Below, piece after piece: positions 38,138-46,897 of a DNA stretch of 64,000 bases. The notes under the pieces are model-generated. The model saw only the letters and a list, made by a program, of their open reading frames with translations, had not been told where the DNA came from and searched no databases. Source of the DNA: Corynebacterium striatum ATCC 6940 (GTDB lineage: Bacteria > Actinomycetota > Actinomycetes > Mycobacteriales > Mycobacteriaceae); the NCBI RefSeq assembly GCF_000159135.1, contig NZ_GG667531.1:130263-194262 (forward strand). Reading direction: 5' to 3'. Each line of letters begins with the position of its first letter. Position 1 is the first letter of the stretch. A program made the translations under genes and the position numbers.

Positions 38138-40439
38138 GAAGCTCAAGTTCTTCCCAGTTACCGCAGCTCTTATCGCGGTGATGTGGGCTTTGCATCTGCT
38201 TGACTACGAATGGGTCGTCACCTCTGGGTTGAGTACCGTCACCATTGGTGGCTCGATAGTCGTGACCTTCTTTGCGCTCGTCTTTGGCATCCCCACAGAA
38301 AAGGTTTTGGGCAGCAAGAAATACTTCGTCGTTGGCCTTCTGGCACAAATGGTTTCGGCACCGCTCGCTCTTGTTATTGCCCGTGGAATTGAGATCACCG
38401 GCTTGAATCGATGGGGCGACGACTTGCTCCACAACTTCTTGTTTACGCCGGTTGGCTGGATCTTTGGCGCAGCCATGTATGCCTCAGCGATTATGCCCCG
38501 CCTGTGGAAGCGCCGCTTCCGAGTACTCATCATGGTGCTGGCCTTGACCAACGTCTTTTACGCCGGCTCTCTTGCAGATGTGCTTGGCCTTACCGCTGCG
38601 CTGCTTGGGCTTTTCTTGGGCATGTGGAGGCATCCTCAATCGCGTGCGACGCCCTCACTTCGCGAGCGGCGCGTCCTCGTTGCCCTGATTTTGGGCGCGG
38701 TTGCCATCAGCCCCGTCCTCGTGGCAATCAATCCCACCGCCGAAGGGCCCTTTTCTGACCTCACCCGACTCATGTGGGGGCCTGTGCTTTCCGACGTCTC
38801 CGTCGAAGTTCTGTGCACACTCGATTCCACGTCCGATGCGTGCATCTCGGCAGCTGACATTGCTCGCATGCATGGCTTTGGGCCCATGTTGGCCAACCTG
38901 ATGCCGCTTCTTCTTCAGCTTGTATTGTGCTTTGGCTTGGTGCGCGGCCGGCGTGTTGCTTGGTCTCTTTCCTTGGTCGTCCAGCTCGCGTCCTTGGGCT
39001 TCCTCCTGATTCAGCTTTGGGATCTTGACCAAGATGGCTTCTTTTTGTATGGGGTTAATCTGTTTGAAGCGCTGCTTCCTTGGCTGTTCTGCATTGCTGT
39101 GTTGCTCTACTCGCACAAGCTTTTTAGCGTTCACGAATCCCCGCGCATGCTTAAGAAATACGCGGGCATCCTGGCCATTGTGGCTGCTTCCTGCTCGGCT
39201 GCGTGGCTGCTCGGAACGCTGCTGGTTAAGTCGGCGTTTGTAGGCGGGGCGTCGTTAAGCACTGCTCTTGCTGAGTGGCCGTTGCGATTCCTTCCTGCAG
39301 TGATCACACTGGTCGCTCCACACGAGCTGATCCCCGCCAGCGGTTTCGGCTGGTTCCTTTACGAATGGGTGGGCAACGTATGGTGGCTCGCAGTGATTTG
39401 GGCCCTGTGGCGCTGCTTTGCCGCCCCTTCGGATCCTCAGCAGGAGGCCGACCGTGTCAAGGCGCGCGAAATCCTGGAACGACGTTCTGGCGACCACCTC
39501 TCTTTCATGACTTTATGGCAGGGCAACCGATATTTCTTCGAGCGAGATTCCTACGTGGCCTACCGTGCTTCCAACGGAATTGCCCTGACTCTGGGCGGAC
39601 CGGTCGGCGACGATATTTCGCGTGAGTTTGAAGACTTTGTCAGGACCGAAGGCATGACACCGGCGTGGTATTCCGTGAATGCTGACTTTGCTAATAACCA
39701 CCCAGATTTTAAGCGTCTCGAGGTCGCCGAGGAAGCGGTGCTGAGCTGTGAGAACACCGAATTTAAGGGTAAGAAATTCCAGAACATCCGCACCGCGCGT
39801 AACAAGGCGGTCAAGGAAGGCGTCACAACTGTCTGGACCACTTGGGACGAACTCGACGTCGGTGTGGCATCCGCCCTCGTGGCACTGAGTGAGGAATGGG
39901 TGAGCGAGAAAGCGCTCCCAGAGATGGGGTTCACCTTGGGTGGTATCGAAGAAATGAAGGTGGCTGGCACGCGGCTCCTCCTAGCAATTGGTGATGATGG
40001 CATGATTCATGGCATGACCAGCTGGATGCCGGTCCGCCGTGATGGGCAACTTGTGGGGTATACGCTCGACGTGATGCGCCGCAATGATCAAGGTTTTAAG
40101 GGCGTGATGGAACTGCTCATCTCGGAGGCGCTTGTGATTGCGGCAGGAGAAGGCTGCGAGTGGATTTCGCTTTCTGGTGCGCCGTTGGCAGGATCAGCCG
40201 AGAAGCCATCCACACTTGATACTTTGCTCGCCAAAATAGGAGAGCAGATGGAACCTCTCTATGGATTCCGTTCTCTGGCTGCCAGTAAGAGGAAGTTTCA
40301 GCCTGAAGAGCACAAGTGGTTCCTTTGCTACGAGGACGAGCTATCGCTTCCTTCGATCGGTCTGGCAGTTGTTCACGCATACCTGCCCAACTTGAAAGCA
40401 TCCGAGGCGCTTAACGCTCTTCGTCTTTCAAACAGTTAG
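38124..40439 (+). CDS. Aminoacyl-phosphatidylglycerol/diacylglycerol synthase (MprF-like)
   Basis: A 771-residue membrane enzyme. The N-terminal 430 residues carry around a dozen hydrophobic segments. The cytoplasmic C-terminal half (about 455-760) is the DUF2156/MprF acyltransferase domain with tandem GNAT folds, which moves an amino acid from charged tRNA to a membrane lipid: SFMTLWQGNRYFF, FQNIRTARNKAVKEG and LDVMRRNDQGFKGVMELL are visible. The C. glutamicum homologue makes alanyl-diacylglycerol alone and alanyl-phosphatidylglycerol with the upstream esterase. AAGGAAT precedes the ATG. The 3' end overlaps the HNH gene on the other strand by 29 bases. Confidence 0.85.
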   Translation: MSTLKKLKFFPVTAALIAVMWALHLLDYEWVVTSGLSTVTIGGSIVVTFFALVFGIPTEKVLGSKKYFVVGLLAQMVSAPLALVIARGIEITGLNRWGDDLLHNFLFTPVGWIFGAAMYASAIMPRLWKRRFRVLIMVLALTNVFYAGSLADVLGLTAALLGLFLGMWRHPQSRATPSLRERRVLVALILGAVAISPVLVAINPTAEGPFSDLTRLMWGPVLSDVSVEVLCTLDSTSDACISAADIARMHGFGPMLANLMPLLLQLVLCFGLVRGRRVAWSLSLVVQLASLGFLLIQLWDLDQDGFFLYGVNLFEALLPWLFCIAVLLYSHKLFSVHESPRMLKKYAGILAIVAASCSAAWLLGTLLVKSAFVGGASLSTALAEWPLRFLPAVITLVAPHELIPASGFGWFLYEWVGNVWWLAVIWALWRCFAAPSDPQQEADRVKAREILERRSGDHLSFMTLWQGNRYFFERDSYVAYRASNGIALTLGGPVGDDISREFEDFVRTEGMTPAWYSVNADFANNHPDFKRLEVAEEAVLSCENTEFKGKKFQNIRTARNKAVKEGVTTVWTTWDELDVGVASALVALSEEWVSEKALPEMGFTLGGIEEMKVAGTRLLLAIGDDGMIHGMTSWMPVRRDGQLVGYTLDVMRRNDQGFKGVMELLISEALVIAAGEGCEWISLSGAPLAGSAEKPSTLDTLLAKIGEQMEPLYGFRSLAASKRKFQPEEHKWFLCYEDELSLPSIGLAVVHAYLPNLKASEALNALRLSNS

Positions 40440-41595
40440 CTCGGGCCTCCCTTCTTCTTGCTGCCACGGCCTCCATGAAAGTTCGCAACCAGTTGCGTTT
40501 CTTCGGAGCGAGGGGGCCTTCGGCTCGGGAGAATTCGTAGTGGCCATCGTCGAAGAGCCAGATGATGTCATTGGTTTCTTCGTCCATGATGTACCAGACG
40601 CGGCCGTCGGTCTTGAGGTTGTGGTGAGGCTGGCATAGACTCACCAAATTCGATGCTGTGGTTTGGCCTCCGTCTGCGAAGTTTATGCGGTGGTCCATCT
40701 GGCATTCCCAGGCTGGGCGGTCACAACCAGGGATGCGGCAGGTGAGGTCGCGCCCTTCGACGTACGCACGGATCGTGGCCGGTGTGGTGTAACTGCTGCT
40801 CACCGCGGTCTCGGCCTTTTCCATGTCACGAACGACAGTGGGTTCCAGTGTGTCCGCTACCTCAGCGGATACCCAGCCGACGTCTTGAATGAACGCAGGC
40901 GCATCCTTGAGGTCGCTAGCGCGGTACATGTTGAGGATGACTGTGGCTTGGGAATTAGCTTCTCCGCGAATGAGTGTTTCGAGGGCCTCGGCCGGAGTGA
41001 TCTCTAGCTTTTCGGCGGTGTCTTTGATGTGTTTGTCTAGTTCGAATGCTGTGGCGGCGTCGTATTCGGCGCTGATGGCCTCTCGGCCGCCCGGTACTGG
41101 GTAGGTGGAGTAGGAATCATTTCGCTTTTCCTCTTCCTTTGATTCTGGCTCGATGTTGTCATCAAGTAGGCGGAGGAGGTCGTAGATGAATTTGGTGATG
41201 GCGCGGTTGGATGGAAGAACCTGCCGCGGCTTAGTGGGAGTGAAAAACTCGCACAACGCCGCGTCAATTTGCTCGAGAGCTTCCGGTGAAGGCGCGCCGA
41301 GTTTGTTGAGAGCGAGGTCGATGGCAGTGAGCCTGGATATGTCGAGGAAGTATGACTCATGTTGCAACGCAAGCAATTGAGGCAATTCGTGGATGCGGTA
41401 TAGAGCGAAGAGAATCTTCTTTGTTTGGTAGGTACCGCGGCCTGTTGTGGTGGCTAGATTTTGGATAACTAGTTCGATATCTGCGTCGTGCTCTGGAATG
41501 CATTCGGCCCAGAGCTCGAACTCAAGCTTTCTTACTTCCCTGGCGGCAGTGGCTACAGGGCATGAGGTGTCATTGACCAAGTAGTATCCGTTCAT
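40411..41595 (-). CDS. HNH endonuclease domain protein (13E12/DUF222-like group)
   Basis: A 394-residue protein of a type found in many copies in actinobacterial genomes. The N-terminal 280 residues are helical and of unknown function. The HNH domain at 286-328 is intact: CRIPGC, DH (301-302), the central Asn316 and HH (324-325), with two Cys pairs for structural zinc. A basic tail follows. It ends 29 bases inside the 3' end of the aminoacyl-lipid synthase gene and has no visible terminator. The target is unknown; such copies may be mobile or phage-derived, which the sequence alone cannot show. Confidence 0.8.
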   Translation of the reverse strand: MNGYYLVNDTSCPVATAAREVRKLEFELWAECIPEHDADIELVIQNLATTTGRGTYQTKKILFALYRIHELPQLLALQHESYFLDISRLTAIDLALNKLGAPSPEALEQIDAALCEFFTPTKPRQVLPSNRAITKFIYDLLRLLDDNIEPESKEEEKRNDSYSTYPVPGGREAISAEYDAATAFELDKHIKDTAEKLEITPAEALETLIRGEANSQATVILNMYRASDLKDAPAFIQDVGWVSAEVADTLEPTVVRDMEKAETAVSSSYTTPATIRAYVEGRDLTCRIPGCDRPAWECQMDHRINFADGGQTTASNLVSLCQPHHNLKTDGRVWYIMDEETNDIIWLFDDGHYEFSRAEGPLAPKKRNWLRTFMEAVAARRREARANCLKDEER

Positions 41596-41776
41596 TCCCC
41601 CAGGCCCCCGCCGTTAGAATATCTGTTTGTATGTTCATGCCCCTCATTCTAAACATGCACGGAGTTAAACTCAAGGGAAAATCGAAAATATGTACGAAAG
41701 AAGTGAAAGAGGTAAAAGTGGAAAAATATTATAAAAGATACGCGTGTTAATAAAGGGATAATTGGGTTTGTCTCGG

Positions 41777-41782
41777 TACAGT
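41777..41782 (+). promoter_or_regulatory. Candidate -10 box for the GH25 lysozyme gene
   Basis: TACAGT ends 7 bases before ATG 41790 in an AT-rich gap (41596-41789) that also holds the divergent HNH gene promoter; no ribosome site is present. Confidence 0.45.
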
Positions 41783-41789
41783 TACGCGC

Positions 41790-42890
41790 ATGACTTCAAA
41801 TAAGGGAATGCGCAAGGCCATCGTTGCTGTTGTTGGATCCGTTGCTCTAGCTATCGCAGGAACGATGACCGCCGGCGCTTGGACCTCGAGTGCCCCTTCG
41901 GGAATTGACATCGCAGCACACCAGCATCCAGGTGGAGCGCTGATTAATTGGAGTGACGTCAAGACTGACGGTCAGTCCTTCGCCTTCGTCAAGGCAAGTG
42001 AGGGCAGCGACTGGACAAACTCTTATTTTGTTGCTGATGCCAACGCAGCCTCTGCTGCGGGCCTCAAGGTTGGTGCTTATCACTACGCGCGCCCGGCGTC
42101 GTCAGCTTCAGCGCAGGCTGCCCACTTTGCGGCGCAGCTGGCGCTCGTGCCAGGTCAGACCCTGCCTCCTGTTCTTGACATTGAGGTAGACGAGGGCTTG
42201 TCACCGGTGCAACTAGCCAATTGGATTCGCCAATTCACCACCGAACTGCGCGCGCTTACCGGCCGTACCCCGATGATCTACACCTACAAGTACTTCTGGA
42301 TGGGGCAGATGGGTAACACCAAGGAATTCTCCGATATGCCGCTCTGGCTCGCCGCATACCAGGATAAGGCCCCGGAACCAGTGGGTGGCTGGGACAAGAT
42401 CTCCTTCTGGCAACGTTCCGGCTCCGGCCGCGTTAACGGCATTACCGGTCCGGTGGACATGAACCTGTTTAACGGTAGCGAGGGGCAGCTCGAGTCCTTC
42501 AGCAACGGCAACTACCTCGACATCGGCGGAATCCTTGAGGGGCTTGTGCTCGGCGACGCCGCACCAGACCTCAGCTCCAACAGTGGTCCGCTGATCGGAG
42601 CCATCCTCGCGTTGGCGGCAGGCATTATCGCGACGCCGCAGCTTGTCGACGCCGCCGAGCAGGCAGGTCTTGGCGGGAACGCTGCGGGCGTGTTCACGGA
42701 CTTCGTCAAGCAGCTCACCCAGAATGGAACGCTGCCTATCGATGACCTCGTAGAAATGGCAACTGGCGACTTCACAGTCGGCGACTTGGCCATCCTTCTG
42801 GACAACGCGGGCCATATCGCTACGAAAAACGGCGTCAATCCAGACCAAGTAGAGCAGGCACAGGAAGCAGTTAATCAGCTCGCGCAGTAG
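41790..42890 (+). CDS. Secreted GH25 lysozyme (muramidase)
   Basis: Exported glycoside hydrolase family 25 protein that cleaves peptidoglycan glycan strands. Signal peptide: basic MRK, hydrophobic core, cleavage near AGA-W (residues 28-31). The catalytic domain spans about 36-235 with GIDIAAHQ (Asp40), FVKASEG (Glu71) and LDIEVDEG (Asp130 and the acid Glu132); WQRSGSGRV is near 208. The C-terminal 120 residues are unrelated to known wall-binding repeats and look helical. Its 3' end overlaps the next gene, on the other strand, by 20 bases. Confidence 0.9.
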   Translation: MTSNKGMRKAIVAVVGSVALAIAGTMTAGAWTSSAPSGIDIAAHQHPGGALINWSDVKTDGQSFAFVKASEGSDWTNSYFVADANAASAAGLKVGAYHYARPASSASAQAAHFAAQLALVPGQTLPPVLDIEVDEGLSPVQLANWIRQFTTELRALTGRTPMIYTYKYFWMGQMGNTKEFSDMPLWLAAYQDKAPEPVGGWDKISFWQRSGSGRVNGITGPVDMNLFNGSEGQLESFSNGNYLDIGGILEGLVLGDAAPDLSSNSGPLIGAILALAAGIIATPQLVDAAEQAGLGGNAAGVFTDFVKQLTQNGTLPIDDLVEMATGDFTVGDLAILLDNAGHIATKNGVNPDQVEQAQEAVNQLAQ

Positions 42891-43692
42891 CGCCCTGCAT
42901 GTGCTTTTTGGTCCACTTCTCGTCTTTGTAATGGGCGGGGACAGCGCCACCTAACAGCAACTTTGACAGTTGTGCGGCTGCAACGGAGCCCGCAGCTGGC
43001 ATTTCGCGATCAGAGCCCAAGAGGATGATGTTGCCGTAACGCCTGCCTTTGAGCATTGGTGGATCGGCAATAACGGAGATGTGTTCAAAGACCTGCGACA
43101 TTCCCTGCAGCTCAGCTTTGGCGATAGACAAGTCGTGGTGATCGCCGCAGTTAGCTACGTAGAGGCCTCCGGGAGCGAGGGCGTCGTGAGCCGCACGGAA
43201 GAATTCAACCGTGGTGAGGGGATATGGCGTCGTGTCGCCTGCAAAGACGTCACGGATGATGACGTCGCGGCTGGCAGGGGCGAAACTGTCTGTAACCGCG
43301 CGGGCCTCGCCGGCGCGAATCTTTACGGTGGGCGAGCGGGGGACGTCGAAAAGCGTACGCACAAGCTCGCCCAGCTTTGCATCGAGCTCGACCACTGTGT
43401 GCCGTGATTTGGGCCAGATACTGGCGAAATAGCGGGGAAGGGAGCAGCCCGCGCCGCCCAAGTGGGTCATGCGCAGCGAAGCTGGATCGACTGGCAGAAG
43501 CGTTTCTACCGCCGCGGCAATCCACCGCATGTACTCGAACTCGAGGACTTCCGGGGAACCAATCACGATGTGGCTCGATGGCACACCATTGACCATGAGG
43601 ATGTAACCATTGTCGTGATATTCGTCTGCGAGTACCTCAGCCGTGCCTGTGGAAATCTCGTAAGTGCCAACCAACTCATCCGTTTTGCGCAT
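42871..43692 (-). CDS. Spermidine synthase-like methyltransferase-fold protein
   Basis: A 273-residue protein of the spermidine synthase superfamily. The nucleotide loop is HLGGAGCSLPRYFAS near 94-108 and the acidic ribose-binding residue is in VVELDAKLGELV. The polyamine-site DxxD of true synthases is replaced by RDVFAGDTTPYPL, so the real substrate is uncertain. Many actinobacterial members of this group are annotated spermidine synthase without proof. A -10-like TAGGCT ends 7 bases before the ATG. It converges with the lysozyme gene with a 20-base overlap. Confidence 0.75.
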   Translation of the reverse strand: MRKTDELVGTYEISTGTAEVLADEYHDNGYILMVNGVPSSHIVIGSPEVLEFEYMRWIAAAVETLLPVDPASLRMTHLGGAGCSLPRYFASIWPKSRHTVVELDAKLGELVRTLFDVPRSPTVKIRAGEARAVTDSFAPASRDVIIRDVFAGDTTPYPLTTVEFFRAAHDALAPGGLYVANCGDHHDLSIAKAELQGMSQVFEHISVIADPPMLKGRRYGNIILLGSDREMPAAGSVAAAQLSKLLLGGAVPAHYKDEKWTKKHMQGATARAD

Positions 43693-43699
43693 GTCTTTA

Positions 43700-43705
43700 A
43701 GCCTA
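43700..43705 (-). promoter_or_regulatory. Candidate -10 box for the spermidine synthase-like gene
   Basis: On the minus strand TAGGCT ends 7 bases before the ATG at 43692. Confidence 0.4.
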
Positions 43706-43785
43706 GGGAATGTAGGAGCTGCGATTGTCGTTGGGCCTAAAAGGAGAAAAAGAGTAACGTATTCGGCCGAAGTAAAGGAGTATGT

Positions 43786-44871
43786 GTGCGAGTTCTCGTT
43801 GCGATGTCAGGTGGCGTCGATTCCTCGGTGGCTGCAGCCCGAGCGGTGGAGGCAGGCCACGACGTCGTGGGCGTGCACTTGGCCCTACATAAGGATGCTC
43901 AGCAGACCCGTGAGAAGGCGCGAGGCTGCTGCTCCTTGGAGGACTCTGCAGACGCGCGTCGCATCTGTGACAAGCTGGGCATTCCTTTCTACGTGTGGGA
44001 TTTTTCCGAGCAGTTTAAAGAGGAGGTCATCGGGGACTTCGTGGATTCTTATGCCCGGGGCGAGACGCCGAATCCTTGTCTGCGGTGCAACGAGAAGATC
44101 AAGTTCCGGGCGCTGCTCCAAAAGGGCATGGCGCTCGGCTTCGATGCCGTAGCCACGGGCCATTACGCCACGCTTGACGACGCCGGCTACATGCGCCGTT
44201 CCAAGGACGAGAACAAGGATCAGTCCTATGTTCTCGGCGTGATTTCCGCAGAAGAGCTCGAGCATTGCTACTTCCCGATTGGTGATACCCCAAAGCCGCA
44301 GATTCGCGAGGAAGCGGCGCGGCATGGCTTTTCCACAGCGAAGAAGCCTGATTCCTACGACATCTGTTTCATCCCTGACGGCAATACCCAGGCTTTCTTG
44401 GGCTCGCGAATCGGATTGCGTCCGGGCATGATCGTGGACCAAGAGGGCCAGGAGCTCAAGCAACATGATGGTGCGTGGAACTACACTATTGGTCAGCGCA
44501 AGGGCCTTGACATCAAGGAGCCTACGGCGGATGGTCGCCCGCGCTACGTCACCGACATCGATGCAGCGAGCGGCACTGTGACCGTGGGGTCGCGCGAGGA
44601 TTTGGCGGTTTCAACGATTCAGGCAGATCGCCTGAAGTATCTGCACCCGGCCATGGACGGCGAGCTGGAGTGCGAGGTTCAGGTTCGCGCGCACGGGTCG
44701 GTTGTGCCTTGCAAGGCATACGTGGATCGCGATGGCGACAAGATGACGCTGGAGCTGAAAGAACCGCTCTCCGGTGTTGCACGCGGCCAAGCCGCAGTGC
44801 TGTACCTGCCAAGCCCCGATGAGCTGGGCGACATCGTCTTGGGTTCCGGCACCATCTGCGGGACGGCATAG
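43786..44871 (+). CDS. mnmA: tRNA-specific 2-thiouridylase MnmA
   Basis: MnmA adds sulfur to U34 of tRNAs for Lys, Glu and Gln. The 361 residues start with the ATP-PPase loop [11 protein letters not shown] (8-18). The catalytic cysteines are Cys98 in NPCLRCNEK and Cys194 in [13 protein letters not shown] 43786 has AAAGGAG 5 bases upstream. Sulfur would come from a cysteine desulfurase, for which the copy at 35749-36858 is a candidate. It overlaps the next gene's GTG by one base (TAGTG). Confidence 0.96.
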   Translation: MRVLVAMSGGVDSSVAAARAVEAGHDVVGVHLALHKDAQQTREKARGCCSLEDSADARRICDKLGIPFYVWDFSEQFKEEVIGDFVDSYARGETPNPCLRCNEKIKFRALLQKGMALGFDAVATGHYATLDDAGYMRRSKDENKDQSYVLGVISAEELEHCYFPIGDTPKPQIREEAARHGFSTAKKPDSYDICFIPDGNTQAFLGSRIGLRPGMIVDQEGQELKQHDGAWNYTIGQRKGLDIKEPTADGRPRYVTDIDAASGTVTVGSREDLAVSTIQADRLKYLHPAMDGELECEVQVRAHGSVVPCKAYVDRDGDKMTLELKEPLSGVARGQAAVLYLPSPDELGDIVLGSGTICGTA

Positions 44872-45782
44872 TGACGGGCTTTTCGCTGGGGCCGATGCGT
44901 GGGGTTTCCATGACGGAGGCTGCCGACATCGTGATGGGCGAGTCTGGGCATCTGCCGGCGATTCCGCAGCTTCCCGAGCGCGGGCTTGGTGCGGATGCCG
45001 TGGGCTCTACGGCCGCGCTTTTAGAAGCGGTCAACGTTGACCGCGGCCCACGCGCGTGGCAGATGACCCAGCGCCCACAGCTGATGATGCGACGCACCTG
45101 GGATCTGTGGGAGCGTGATTTGGACGCCATCCAAGAGGTATGGGGCGAGTCTGTTCCCGTCTTAAAGATGCAGGTTTTGGGGCCGTGGAGCTTAGCAGCG
45201 GCGGTGGAGCTTTCGAATGGACACCGCGTGCTTTCCGACGCCGGCGCTACCCGCGATCTGCATGAAGCCCTGCAGATGGGCATCGCGGATCACGTGGCTA
45301 AGTTGCAGCGGCGTTTTCACGGTCAGGTGCGGGTGCAGGTGGATGAGCCTTTGCTTGGCGACGTCCTTACTGGAAAGGTCCCCGGGACCACCGACTTTGA
45401 CGAGATTCGCGCGGTCCCAGCGGAAGTTGCTCGGGAGAAGCTCAAGGAGTTGGGTGCGGACTATCTCGTTTCGGGGACGCATTGGGAAATCGCCGATGCC
45501 GCGGAAACATTCGTGACTGACTTCGTTGGGCTTGACACGGCAAAGAACATCGATGGCCTTGGCGAGTTCTTAAGCGAAGGCAAGCGAATCGGTTTCGCAA
45601 TCGCGGGTGTCGATGCGCGGGCAGAAGCAGTGGCTGTGGCCCGGCACTTTGACCGCATGGGTATGCCACGTGAGCTGCTGGTGGATGCGGTGGACGTGGT
45701 GCCAAGGGAGGCGTCGGCAAGCACGCTGCGCTCGGTCGTGGAGACGGCGGGCATGTTGGTGCGCGACGCCGGTGATCTCTAG
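44871..45782 (+). CDS. MetE/UROD-like barrel protein (cobalamin-independent methionine synthase family)
   Basis: A 303-residue protein resembling the C-terminal barrel of MetE, but less than half the length of MetE. LKMQVLGPWSLAAAVEL near 100 and RVQVDEPLLGDVLTG near 155 match the barrel core of the superfamily. The zinc-binding His-x-Cys of MetE is not visible, so methionine synthase activity is doubtful. It is coupled to mnmA (TAGTG) and precedes ligA in actinobacterial gene order. Its stop abuts the stop of the convergent ATPase gene with no base between. The function is unknown. Confidence 0.7.
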   Translation: MTGFSLGPMRGVSMTEAADIVMGESGHLPAIPQLPERGLGADAVGSTAALLEAVNVDRGPRAWQMTQRPQLMMRRTWDLWERDLDAIQEVWGESVPVLKMQVLGPWSLAAAVELSNGHRVLSDAGATRDLHEALQMGIADHVAKLQRRFHGQVRVQVDEPLLGDVLTGKVPGTTDFDEIRAVPAEVAREKLKELGADYLVSGTHWEIADAAETFVTDFVGLDTAKNIDGLGEFLSEGKRIGFAIAGVDARAEAVAVARHFDRMGMPRELLVDAVDVVPREASASTLRSVVETAGMLVRDAGDL

Positions 45783-46820
45783 CTAGTCGACCCTGCCGAG
45801 TTTGTCGGTGGAGTTGAAGAAGCGCTCCATGTAGGGGATGACGAATTGCAGCTCGCCGTGGGCGGCGGGCTCGATGAGGTCGGCGTCGATAAGCCTTTGG
45901 CGCGTTGCCGAAAGCGAGCGGACCGTGCGGCCTTGGCTTTCTGCAATCTCCGTAATCGTGGCGATGCCATCAACGGAAGCACTAGACATCGAGTCAAGGA
46001 ACTGGCGCTGAGCAGGAGGCAGCGAAGACGCGGCGGGCAAGTGCACTTGAGTGCACAGGATGGAAATGGCTTCGTCGGCAATGCTGTCTACGTCTGAAGC
46101 TTCAATCTGGGTCTCGTCGCGGGCGTATGCGCGCTCCCAAGCCAAGGAACCCACCAGCTGAACGAGGTATGGGTAGCCCTTCGACAGCTCGACGGCCTTG
46201 CTGATTGCCTCCGATGAGAAATTAAGGCCCGAGTCAGCTGCGGTGGCAGTAAAGGCTTCGGAGGCGTTGCCTGCAGAAAGCGGACCCAGAACGAATCTTT
46301 GGGCGCGGCGTAAGAAAGTAACGCCTGGGAGATCGAGCAGGCGGTTGACGCCTTGCGGCAATCCGGCGGCGACAAAGGAAATGTCGAGCTCATAGCGCAG
46401 GAGATCCTGGTAGGCCACTGCGATAGAAGTGAGGTCTTCTACTGAGGCGTCTTGAACTTCGTCGATGCTGAGCAGAATTCCGACCCCGCCGATTCCGATG
46501 CGGTTGATTTTCCGCTTATCTCGGGGCGCGAGTTGCTCGATCAACCGCGGAATGGTGGTCTCGACGAGCTCCTCGACCATGTTGGTGCGCCCAGAAGCTC
46601 GAATGCATATCCAGCCTTGTGCTTTCGCAGAATCCTCCAGTTCATTGAGCAGAACCGTCTTTCCGATACCGCGTGCACCGCTGACGATCATCGTGCGAGC
46701 GGAGGCGCCGGCTGGGGACTACAGGGCATTGCGGAATGCATCGAGCACAGCAGTGCGGCCCACCCAATAAAGAGGCGGGACTCCGAAGGTGGGGCGGAAA
46801 GGATTACTGCGGGTGCTCAT
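45783..46820 (-). pseudogene. ATPase gene (AAA/STAND-like) interrupted by an in-frame stop near the N terminus
   Basis: The intact frame from ATG 46820 would encode about 345 residues: an N-terminal segment MSTRSNPFRPTFGVPP followed by YWVGRTAVLDAFRNAL, then a P-loop ATPase with Walker A SGARGIGKT and Walker B-like GILLSIDEVQDA, and a C-terminal winged-helix-type region. Codon 34 is TAG (46719-46721), splitting it. The upstream ATG has a good -10 (TAGCCT) 8 bases away. Codon 44 is an ATG (46691) just before Walker A, so a truncated ATPase of 302 residues could still be made, but it has no ribosome site. Function unknown. Confidence 0.75.
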
Positions 46821-46828
46821 AGACGGCA

Positions 46829-46834
46829 AGGCTA
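46829..46834 (-). promoter_or_regulatory. Candidate -10 box of the interrupted ATPase gene
   Basis: On the minus strand TAGCCT ends 8 bases before the original ATG at 46820, supporting that start over the internal ATG. Confidence 0.4.
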
Positions 46835-46851
46835 CCTCAAGATGGGAGATT

Positions 46852-46897
46852 TTGGAGATTTGGGAGACTTTTCGGAGGTTGGAGATTTGGGAGACTT
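46852..46897 (-). repeat. 19-base direct repeat downstream of the exonuclease gene
   Basis: TTGGAGATTTGGGAGACTT occurs at 46852-46870 and again, unchanged, at 46879-46897; shorter pieces (GGGAGAT, GGAGGTTGGAG) lie nearby. The second copy overlaps the stop codon of the exonuclease gene. On that gene's strand the array is pyrimidine-rich. Confidence 0.85.

Noticed and set aside
40411-41595. HNH gene as part of a mobile element or restriction system
   Set aside because: No terminal repeats, transposase, integrase or methyltransferase adjoins it; it is kept as a stand-alone HNH protein.
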